Below, piece by piece: positions 9,122 through 15,990 of a DNA stretch of 64,000 nucleotides. The stretch covers positions 1-64,000 of the forward strand of contig NZ_WKJK01000020.1 of NCBI RefSeq assembly GCF_009674535.1. Direction: 5' to 3'. Positions within the stretch are counted from its first letter, which is position 1, and each line of letters starts with the position of its first letter. The notes below the pieces were generated by a model, which was not told where the DNA came from, did not search any database, and saw nothing but the letters and a program-made list of their open reading frames with translations. The stretch comes from Duganella guangzhouensis. Its GTDB lineage: Bacteria > Pseudomonadota > Gammaproteobacteria > Burkholderiales > Burkholderiaceae_D. The position numbers and the translations under genes are program-made.

Positions 9122-10192
9122 TTAGAAATTGTGACGCAGTCCCAGCACCACGCCCTTCAATGTCGCGCCGGGCTCGGCGCCGAGGCTGTTGATGGCGAAG
9201 TCGACGACGCCGTTGCGCTCGTTGTGGATGTGGCTGTAGTAGGCGTACACGGCGCTGCGTTTGGACAGGGTGTAGTCGTAGCCCAGCGTGTAATGGCTGG
9301 CGCCGGTGTCGGCACCCTTGCGCGCGAAGCCGATGGTGGTGCCGTCCGGCGCGCTGCCGCCGCCGTCGCCGGCGTGGCCGATGCCGAGTTTGATGGCGTG
9401 GCGGCCGATCTGTTGGGTCAGCGATAGGTAGGCGTCGTTGCGCGTCAAGGTGCCGGCCGCGGTTTCGTAGCGCAGCCGCTCGGCGGCCAGGCCGAGGCGG
9501 GTGTCGCCCCAGCGGTAGCCCAGGCCCAGTTTGGCGCCGCTGTCGTTCAGGCCGACGCCCTGGTATTCGTGGTGGCGCTCGTAGGCGGCGCTGGCGTACC
9601 ACGCTCCCTGTTCATACACCAGCGCGCCGGAGCTCAGCGCGGGTTTGGCGCCGCTGGCCGGACGTTCTTCGCTCAGCCCTTGCGCCAGCCGCAACTGCAG
9701 TCCATTCCACAGCGGCGTCCAGTAGTGCAGGCTGTTCTGCTGGCGGCGGTCGAAGGACGAGGTGTCGCTGGTGTTGTTGACGGTAGCACCGGCGCCATTG
9801 CCCATGATGCTCATGTAGCCGGCGGTGGTCGGATACCACGGGTCGAGGCCGGCGGTGGCGCCGTTGTACGGGGTGACCCAGTTGCCGGCGAACAGGGTGC
9901 CGGCCGCGCCTTCAAGGCCGACGCGAGTGTCGCGCGCGGCCGGACTGCCGGCGCCGGTGTCGGGCGACAAGGTGCCTTCGATCTGGAAAATCAGGTGGGT
10001 GCCGCCGCCCAGATCTTCGCTGCCTTTGAAGCCCAGCACCGAGCGGTTGTTGCTCAACCGCGCAACGCGCTGGTCATCGTTCTGCAGGCTTTCCAGGCCG
10101 ACGTTGAGGCGGCCGTACAGGGTGACGTCGCTCTGGGCGCAGGCGAGACCGCTGCAAACGGTCAGCAGGGCGGGGATGATCTTGCACTTCAT
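9122..10192 (-). CDS. Gram-negative porin, betaproteobacterial OmpC/Omp32 type
   Basis: 356 residues. The signal peptide (MKCKIIPALLTVCSGLACA) is cleaved before QSDVTLYGRLNVGLE, the usual first strand of this porin family. Motifs include SVLGFKGSEDLGGG, IFQIEG and a C-terminal strand ending in Phe (VVLGLRHNF), as needed for BAM recognition. The start at 10192 has AGGAA upstream; longer forms lack a signal sequence at the N-terminus. It is a passive outer-membrane channel for small solutes. It is transcribed alone and shares a terminator with the convergent small ORF. Confidence 0.92.
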   Translation of the reverse strand: MKCKIIPALLTVCSGLACAQSDVTLYGRLNVGLESLQNDDQRVARLSNNRSVLGFKGSEDLGGGTHLIFQIEGTLSPDTGAGSPAARDTRVGLEGAAGTLFAGNWVTPYNGATAGLDPWYPTTAGYMSIMGNGAGATVNNTSDTSSFDRRQQNSLHYWTPLWNGLQLRLAQGLSEERPASGAKPALSSGALVYEQGAWYASAAYERHHEYQGVGLNDSGAKLGLGYRWGDTRLGLAAERLRYETAAGTLTRNDAYLSLTQQIGRHAIKLGIGHAGDGGGSAPDGTTIGFARKGADTGASHYTLGYDYTLSKRSAVYAYYSHIHNERNGVVDFAINSLGAEPGATLKGVVLGLRHNF

Positions 10193-10269
10193 TGCCGGGT
10201 TCCTATTGTTGTTACGCTGCGAGCCGCTTATTATTCCAGCCCCGACTTTCTTTCGACACATTCATAAGT

Positions 10270-10767
10270 ATGAGTAATGACTACCCCGATGCAGACGATG
10301 ATGGCCTGGTGCAACAAGACCGTTTGTGGCAAGGCAATGGCTGGACCGCGCGCGTCATCAAGAACGAGGATGATGATGGCTGGGCGGTGGCGATGATCAA
10401 GGATGGCGAGCCGGAACCGGCGCTGGTCGGCCCCTGGACCATGGGCCGCGACAAGAAGAATCCGAAACCGCTGGACGTCAACGCCTTCAACACGCTGGTC
10501 AAGACCGCCAATGAGGTGATCCGCCGCCACGAGCAGCAACTGCATGCGCAGTTGCACAAAAACGTCACGGTCGGCACCGACGATGGTCCGGTCAAAGTTT
10601 GCCTGGACATCACCCCGGACGAGGACGACCCCTACGCGATGCTGAGCGCGTTCGATCAGTACGGTGAGCAGCTGGCACAGGTAAGGGTGGCACCAACTTT
10701 TAAACTGAATGCAACTTCCGCTTCCGGATGGATAGAAAACGGTTTCAAGAAGCCGGCGGCGGCTTAG
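10270..10767 (+). CDS. Hypothetical acidic cytoplasmic protein
   Basis: 165 residues, starting at the ATG at 10270 (MSNDYPDADDDG). There is no signal peptide or membrane segment. The N-terminus is very acidic. The middle (WAVAMIKDGEPEPALVGPWTMGRDKKNPKPLD) looks like a small alpha/beta fold. A helical stretch with an RRHEQQLHAQLHK segment follows, then a beta-rich C-terminus. I do not recognise the family. It is divergent from the porin gene, with 77 bases between the starts. No clear Shine-Dalgarno is present, so the start is less certain than the frame. Confidence 0.7.
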   Translation: MSNDYPDADDDGLVQQDRLWQGNGWTARVIKNEDDDGWAVAMIKDGEPEPALVGPWTMGRDKKNPKPLDVNAFNTLVKTANEVIRRHEQQLHAQLHKNVTVGTDDGPVKVCLDITPDEDDPYAMLSAFDQYGEQLAQVRVAPTFKLNATSASGWIENGFKKPAAA

Positions 10768-10892
10768 TTCTTGGAAGCTCGAATACTTGAACAGAATTAA
10801 GATTTCGTTAAATAAACGTGTAAGGGGATGTAACACTCAATCGTGCGCCCCCTGTTTTGAACAGCTCGGCTGATAAATTCAGAACCTCCTCG

Positions 10893-10914
10893 ACGGTGTT
10901 TTTACACCGTTTTT
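10893..10914 (+). terminator. Rho-independent terminator or leader hairpin
   Basis: ACGGTGT, TTTT, ACACCGT, then TTTTT. It lies 125 bases after the upstream ORF and 24 bases before the PEP-CTERM gene start, so it either ends the first transcript or attenuates the second. Confidence 0.65.
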
Positions 10915-10937
10915 CTTATATTTACAGGGAGGTTTTA

Positions 10938-11480
10938 ATGAAAACAGCAAAACGCATCGTAGGTGCAGTGGTGGTGGCGGGCGCAGCATTGTTGGCTCAG
11001 GGCGCGATGGCGGCCGACATCAGCAAAGCGGACACGCCGCTGGATGTGACCAGTGGTGGTAGCATCTTTGGGACGTTGTTCACCAGTAACAACACCGGCA
11101 ATACCTTTGGCGAGCGTTACAACTTCACCCTGAGCTCGGCCAGCACGATTTATGCTGATGTCTCGTCGTTGTCGAGTACCGTGAACGGCGGCCTGGATAT
11201 TTTGGGCCTGAGCCTGTTCAACGCGGATGGCCAGGTGTTGAAAGGTACCCTGTTGTCGACCGGCAAGGTTGACCAGTGGGAGCTGAGCTCGGGTACGCTG
11301 TCAGCCGGCAGCTATTTCCTGTTGGTCAGCGGTACTGTACTGTCGAGCTCGGCCAGTCTTTACAGCGGTGGCGTTACCGTGACCGCGGTGCCGGAACCGG
11401 CGACCTACGGCATGCTGCTGGGGGGCTTGGGCCTGGTGGGTGCGCTGGCCGCGCGTCGCAAGCGTAAGGATGTTGCGTAA
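10938..11480 (+). CDS. FxDxF-type PEP-CTERM sorted secreted protein
   Basis: 180 residues. A signal peptide (MKTAKRIVGAVVVAGAALLAQGAMA) is followed by a beta-rich Ser/Thr/Gly domain. FGERYNFTL fits the FxDxF(x)F motif of this PEP-CTERM subfamily. The C-terminal sorting signal is VPEPATYGMLLGGLGLVGALAARRKRK: the PEP motif, one hydrophobic helix and a basic tail, cleaved by exosortase. No exosortase is in the window. The start has GGGAGG upstream. Such proteins are typically exported and linked to exopolysaccharide and floc formation. Confidence 0.9.
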   Translation: MKTAKRIVGAVVVAGAALLAQGAMAADISKADTPLDVTSGGSIFGTLFTSNNTGNTFGERYNFTLSSASTIYADVSSLSSTVNGGLDILGLSLFNADGQVLKGTLLSTGKVDQWELSSGTLSAGSYFLLVSGTVLSSSASLYSGGVTVTAVPEPATYGMLLGGLGLVGALAARRKRKDVA

Positions 11481-11499
11481 CTAGCCGCTCTGCGCGGAT

Positions 11500-11537
11500 T
11501 GCGTCGACCGGGGAGTGCGCGCTACCCGGCTGACGCA
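11500..11537 (+). terminator. Stable hairpin downstream of the PEP-CTERM gene
   Basis: TGCGTC and ACCGGG pair with CCCGG and GACGCA in an interrupted stem around a GC-rich loop. There is no T-tract, so termination is only a possibility. Confidence 0.35.
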
Positions 11538-11582
11538 GTATCAAGCAAGTTACTGGCCCAGACCGTACCGGACCTGCTAGTA

Positions 11583-11613
11583 TTTCCTATGCGCATCTAA
11601 AGGACATAGGAAA
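11583..11613 (+). promoter_or_regulatory. Leader hairpin covering the histidine-kinase ribosome-binding site
   Basis: TTTCCTATG (11583-11591) and CATAGGAAA (11605-11613) form a perfect 9-bp inverted repeat with a 13-base loop. The AGGA nearest the ATG at 11618 lies inside the 3' arm, and a second AAAGGA lies in the loop. This would limit ribosome access when folded. Confidence 0.5.
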
Positions 11614-11617
11614 ACCG

Positions 11618-13561
11618 ATGGAAAGTCGTCTCACCCGGCTGGAAGCCGTTCAAAACGTGCTGCTCGAAATCGGGCAGAAATCCAGCAGTTGTACCGATAT
11701 CAGCGAATTCCTGCAGGCCGTGCACGCGGCGCTGGGACGCATCATGTATGCCGCCAACTTCTTTGTCGCGCTGTCGCGTCAGGATGGCCCGGTCAACCTG
11801 GTGCGCTTTGTGTACTTTGTCGACGAGCTCGACGATCCGCCGGCGCGCGAAGAATACTTTGAACTGGTGGCTGGCGAATCGCCCACGGTGGCGGTGCTGC
11901 TGAGCGGCGAGAGCATGGTGATGACCGCCGCCGAACACCATTCCAAACGCGAAGACAACGCCGGTTTCGGCATCGGTACCGTGGCCGAACACTGGATGGG
12001 CTGTCCGCTGCTGGACCAGGACCACCAGGTGCTGGGCGCGGTGGTGATCCAGAGCTATGACAAGGAACATACCTTCGGCGAGGAAGATCAGGCGCTGTTC
12101 AAGCTGATCGCCAATCATGTGTCGAGCGCGCTGCAGGGCTTGCAGAGCGTGGACCGGCTGGAACGCGCGGTGCGCGAGCGCACCGCCCAGCTGCAGCACG
12201 AGGTGGCCGAGCGCAGCCGTGCCGAAAACATCCAGCGCGCGCTGTACGAGCTGGCCAATCTGTCGGCCACCGCTACCGGCGGCAGCCGTCTCAATCTGCG
12301 GCTGCACCAGATCATCAGCGAGCTGGTGCCGGCCAAGAATTTCCTGATGGCGCTGTATCACCCGGATACCCAGGAAATCAGCATTCCCTATTTTGTCGAT
12401 GAGAAGGATGAGATAGCGCCGGTCAAGCGCTTCGATTACGGCATCGGCATGTCCTCATACATCCTGCAGCGCAAGCAGGCGATGCTGCTGGACCGCGTCG
12501 GCTTCCAGGCGCTGGTGGACAGCGGCGAGATGCAGCATCCGCTGGGCAATGTCGAGATCGCCAGCTGGATGGGGGCGCCGATGCTGCTGGGCGACCACGC
12601 TTACGGCGTGATCATCGTGCAAAGCTATGACGACAGCGTGTGCTATACCCAGGCCGACCTCGACATCCTGGCCTTCATGGCCAGCCACGTCGCGGTGGCG
12701 ATCGCGCGCATGCAGGCCGATCGTCAAATCCGTCAGGCCAAGGAAACGCTGGAGCAGCAAAACGCGGCGCTGGAAAACGCGCTGACCTCGCTGAAGGATG
12801 CGCAGGGCGAGCTGGTGCGGCAGGAGAAGCTGGCCTCGCTGGGCCGGCTGGTGGCCGGCGTCGCGCACGAGATCAACACCCCGCTCGGCATCTGCGTCAC
12901 CGCCACCAGCCATCTGGTGGAGGAGCTGAAACTGACGCGCGAGGATCTGGCCAACGGCGCGCTGGACGAGGATGGCTTGAACCAGTTCTTCGACATCATC
13001 GACCAGTCGCTGAAAATCATGACCACCAATACCCAGCGCGCGGCGGCGCTGGTGCGCAGCTTCAAGCAGGTGGCGGTGGATCAGTCGTCGGACGATATCC
13101 GCAGCTTCAATCTGCGCAAGTATCTGGACGAAGTGTTGCTGTCGCTGCAGCCCAAGCTGAAGGGCAAGCCGATCGTGATCGACATCAAGTGCGACGAGCA
13201 CATCAACATGGCCAGTTTCCCCGGCGCGATTTCGCAGATTGTCACCAATATGGTGGTCAACTCGCTGGTGCACGGTTTCGAGGAAGGGCAGTCGGGCAAG
13301 ATCACCATCACCGGCAAGGTCGAGGGTGACAATGTCGAGTTCGATTACAGCGATGATGGCGTCGGCATGGACAGCGCCACGCTGGCGCAGCTGTTCGATC
13401 CCTTCTTCACCACCAAGCGCGGCTCCGGCGGCAGCGGCCTTGGCGCACACATCCTGTACAACCTGGTGACCGGCGCGCTGGGCGGCACGGTGAAAGTGGT
13501 CAGCGCGCCGGGCATGGGGCTGCACTACAAGCTGCGCTTCCCCAAGGTCAAGCGCAAGTGA
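11618..13561 (+). CDS. Soluble GAF-GAF sensor histidine kinase
   Basis: 647 residues with no membrane segment. Two GAF-type sensor domains (about 20-175 and 215-365) are joined by a coiled coil (RLERAVRERTAQLQHEVAERSRAENIQ). A second coiled coil (about 370-405) leads to the dimerisation helix with phospho-acceptor His417 in GVAHEINTPLG. The HATPase domain shows the N box (TNMVVNSLVHGF), DDGVGMD, FDPFFTTKRGSGGSGLG and a C-terminal MGLHYKLRFP strand. No response regulator is adjacent, so it is an orphan kinase. The twin GAFs suggest sensing of a small ligand, cyclic nucleotide or redox state in the cytoplasm. Confidence 0.9.
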   Translation: MESRLTRLEAVQNVLLEIGQKSSSCTDISEFLQAVHAALGRIMYAANFFVALSRQDGPVNLVRFVYFVDELDDPPAREEYFELVAGESPTVAVLLSGESMVMTAAEHHSKREDNAGFGIGTVAEHWMGCPLLDQDHQVLGAVVIQSYDKEHTFGEEDQALFKLIANHVSSALQGLQSVDRLERAVRERTAQLQHEVAERSRAENIQRALYELANLSATATGGSRLNLRLHQIISELVPAKNFLMALYHPDTQEISIPYFVDEKDEIAPVKRFDYGIGMSSYILQRKQAMLLDRVGFQALVDSGEMQHPLGNVEIASWMGAPMLLGDHAYGVIIVQSYDDSVCYTQADLDILAFMASHVAVAIARMQADRQIRQAKETLEQQNAALENALTSLKDAQGELVRQEKLASLGRLVAGVAHEINTPLGICVTATSHLVEELKLTREDLANGALDEDGLNQFFDIIDQSLKIMTTNTQRAAALVRSFKQVAVDQSSDDIRSFNLRKYLDEVLLSLQPKLKGKPIVIDIKCDEHINMASFPGAISQIVTNMVVNSLVHGFEEGQSGKITITGKVEGDNVEFDYSDDGVGMDSATLAQLFDPFFTTKRGSGGSGLGAHILYNLVTGALGGTVKVVSAPGMGLHYKLRFPKVKRK

Positions 13562-14341
13562 TTATTTGACGCTGGCGGCGGCCGCCTCGATCAGCTTGGC
13601 CACTTCGGCCGGGTGCGAGGTCATCACCACGTGCGAGGCGCCGGCGATCACCACGGTCTGCCTGGACTGTGCGCGCTTGGCCATGAAGTCCAGCGCGGCG
13701 GCCGGGATGTTCTTGTCGGCCTTGCCGTAGATGAACCACGACGGGATGGTCTTCCAGGCCGGCGCCGGCGAGGCTTCGTTCAGCGCGGCGTCGGTGATTG
13801 GGCGCTGACCGGCCGCCATCAGGCGCGCCTTGGCGACCGGCACGTCGGCGGCGAACTGCTGGGGAAATTTGTCTTGCTGGATGTACAGATCCTTGCCGCC
13901 ATCGGCCAGCGCGACCGGCGGTGCCAAGGTCGGGCCGAGCGTGCTGCCGGGGAATTTGCCGGACAGGCCAACTGCGGTTTCGCCAGCTTCCGGCGCGAAC
14001 GCTGCGACGTAGACCAATGCCTTGACGTTGTCGGCGCCGCTGGCGGCGGCGCTGATCACCGAGCCGCCGTACGAGTGGCCGACCAGCACCACCGGACCGT
14101 TGACACTTTTAACCACCGCGGCCACCGAGGCGGCGTCGCCCTTGACGCTGCGCAGCGGATTGGCGGCGCCGATCACCGGATAACCATCTTGTTCCAGCTT
14201 GGCGACCACGCCATCCCAGCTGGAGGAATCGGCAAAAGCGCCGTGCACCAGCACCACGGTGGGTTTGGTGGGCGCGGCAAACGCGAGCGGGGCGGCCAGC
14301 GTGGCGGCCAGCAGGGACAGGCGGACAGAGGCGGTTTTCAT
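13562..14341 (-). CDS. Exported alpha/beta hydrolase
   Basis: 259 residues with a signal peptide (MKTASVRLSLLAATLAAPLAFA). VVLVHGAFADSSSWDGV carries the oxyanion-hole HG. The nucleophile elbow is GHSYGG, and a late His (GASHVVMTSHP) completes the triad. It resembles the esterase/salicylate-esterase-like group often annotated as alpha/beta hydrolase. The substrate is unknown. AAGGAC lies upstream of the ATG. Its stop abuts the convergent histidine-kinase stop with no gap. Confidence 0.85.
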   Translation of the reverse strand: MKTASVRLSLLAATLAAPLAFAAPTKPTVVLVHGAFADSSSWDGVVAKLEQDGYPVIGAANPLRSVKGDAASVAAVVKSVNGPVVLVGHSYGGSVISAAASGADNVKALVYVAAFAPEAGETAVGLSGKFPGSTLGPTLAPPVALADGGKDLYIQQDKFPQQFAADVPVAKARLMAAGQRPITDAALNEASPAPAWKTIPSWFIYGKADKNIPAAALDFMAKRAQSRQTVVIAGASHVVMTSHPAEVAKLIEAAAASVK

Positions 14342-14499
14342 GGGCAGAGTCCTTTCAGATAGGGAAGGGCTATGCTAACAAGCAATGTTGTGCTTTTTAT
14401 CTCCCCAAAGACCAGTGCCGGCATCTACCAGTTTAACGAAACGGTCGCGCCAGTCGCCTGTTATAGATGACCAAGTCTCTATTCGCGAGTGCCATCATG

Positions 14500-15069
14500 C
14501 TCTCCATTTCCACCAACTATTCCGCCACCAGTGGCGAGGCGTATCTGGAACTGCTGCAAAAGCAGATGGAGAACGCGCGCAAGAACGCCGAGGCGATCGA
14601 TCAGCTGTCCAGCCGCACCGATCTGGATCAGAAGGCACTGGCGCGGCAGCGTGTGAAGGAAATCAAGGAGCAGATCGAGGCCTTGCGCAGGATGTTGATG
14701 CTGTTTGGCGGCAAGGATGCCAAGGCGGTGCTGCAACAGCTGAAACAGCTGGGCAGCCAGTTGAAACAGGCGGCTGGCGTGCTGCAGGCATCCTCCGAAA
14801 CCGGCTTGCCGGATGCCACCTCTATGTCAGCCGACACCAGCGTGCCATCGGCGGAAAACGAAACTTCCGACGTCTATAGCGAGGGCCGCAACGCTTATGC
14901 CGAGCAACAGGCATCGGCCGATGCCGACGCGGCTGGCGTGGTGCCCACCGTGTCGAGCGACCCGCAGCGCGCCGAGGACGACCGCCAGCTGGAGGCCGCC
15001 ACTCAGGCGCTGAAATCGCTGCGCTCCAGCCTGGAGCGCATGATCAAAAATGGCGAAGACCGGCGCTGA
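14500..15069 (+). CDS. Hypothetical coiled-coil protein
   Basis: About 189 residues from the ATG at 14500; an in-frame ATG at 14467 would add 11 residues and neither start has a clear ribosome-binding site. Two long amphipathic helices (about 13-100, rich in Gln/Lys/Glu/Leu) and a short one near the C-terminus flank a Ser/Ala/Asp-rich linker. There is no signal peptide. I do not recognise a family. It converges on the SAM-hydroxide adenosyltransferase gene with no intervening bases. Confidence 0.65.
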   Translation, partial: LSISTNYSATSGEAYLELLQKQMENARKNAEAIDQLSSRTDLDQKALARQRVKEIKEQIEALRRMLMLFGGKDAKAVLQQLKQLGSQLKQAAGVLQASSETGLPDATSMSADTSVPSAENETSDVYSEGRNAYAEQQASADADAAGVVPTVSSDPQRAEDDRQLEAATQALKSLRSSLERMIKNGEDRR

Positions 15070-15981
15070 TTATTTCTTCGCCTTGCTGACTTCCACTTCC
15101 CAATCCACACCGGATTCGATCTTGTTCTTGGCCGCGTAGTTGCCCTGGTTGAGGGCGATCGACACGTCCAGCAGACTATTCAGATAGACCAGCGGCTTGC
15201 CCTTGCCGACGCCGCCAAAGGTGTGCTCGAACGGCGCCACCACGGTGTTGACCAGCTTTTTGTTGTGGAAGATGCGCACCTGCAGCAGGTCGTGTTCCTT
15301 CACGTCCAGCTGGGCGAACAGCTGCTTGGGAATATTGGTCCAGACGTTGCCGTATTTGACGTCCAGCACCGGCACGATGCCGCGCAAAGTGCCATTGTTA
15401 TTGACGGCTTTCTGGTAATCGATCTTGATCACCGATTCGCTCGGCAACTGCGGGCCGACTTGCTCATAGGTGATGGCGCCCGAGGCCAGGCGCGCGCCGA
15501 CGTAGGCATACACATCGCGGCCGTGGAAGGTGTAGGACTCGCCCGAGCCCGGCAGGCGATTGACCTTTTCATCGATCTCGCGCAGTTCGGCCACACCGTC
15601 GCGCTCGGCGATCAGCGTGAACTGGCCGTTGTCCGGGCCGACGAAGTAGCGGCCGGCCTTGGTCTTCAGCACCACCGATTTGCGGGTGGTACCGACGCCC
15701 GGATCGATCACCGACACGAACACCGTGCCTTCCGGCCAGTAGTTAGCGGTCTGGAACAGACGGTAGCCGCCGATCCAGATGTCGTAGTCGGGAATGTTGT
15801 GGGTCAGGTCGGCCACGGTCAGCTTCGGGTCGACGCCGTAGGCGACGCCGCGCATGGCGGAGACGGCGCCGTCCGAGGTGCCGAAGTCGGTTTGCAGCAC
15901 CAGCGCGGAGGCGGCTTGCGCCGAGCCGGCGGCGGTCGCCAGTGCGGCGCTGATGCAGAGAGCGGTAAACAGTTTTTTCAT
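15070..15981 (-). CDS. Exported SAM hydroxide adenosyltransferase (DUF62/fluorinase-like family)
   Basis: 303 residues. The family hydrolyses S-adenosylmethionine to adenosine and methionine and is related to fluorinase and chlorinase. Conserved motifs are QTDFGTSDGAV, DPGVGTTR, FVGPDNGQF and TFHGRD. The Asp-Arg-His triad of the family can be placed at D93, R100 and H153, with spacings matching the archaeal enzymes. Unusually, it starts with a clear signal peptide (MKKLFTALCISAALATAAGSAQA), placing it in the periplasm, whereas family members are normally cytoplasmic. AAAAGGAC precedes the start. It lies 9 bases behind the TonB-dependent receptor, so the two should be co-transcribed. Confidence 0.88.
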   Translation of the reverse strand: MKKLFTALCISAALATAAGSAQAASALVLQTDFGTSDGAVSAMRGVAYGVDPKLTVADLTHNIPDYDIWIGGYRLFQTANYWPEGTVFVSVIDPGVGTTRKSVVLKTKAGRYFVGPDNGQFTLIAERDGVAELREIDEKVNRLPGSGESYTFHGRDVYAYVGARLASGAITYEQVGPQLPSESVIKIDYQKAVNNNGTLRGIVPVLDVKYGNVWTNIPKQLFAQLDVKEHDLLQVRIFHNKKLVNTVVAPFEHTFGGVGKGKPLVYLNSLLDVSIALNQGNYAAKNKIESGVDWEVEVSKAKK

Positions 15982-15990
15982 GGTGTCCTT

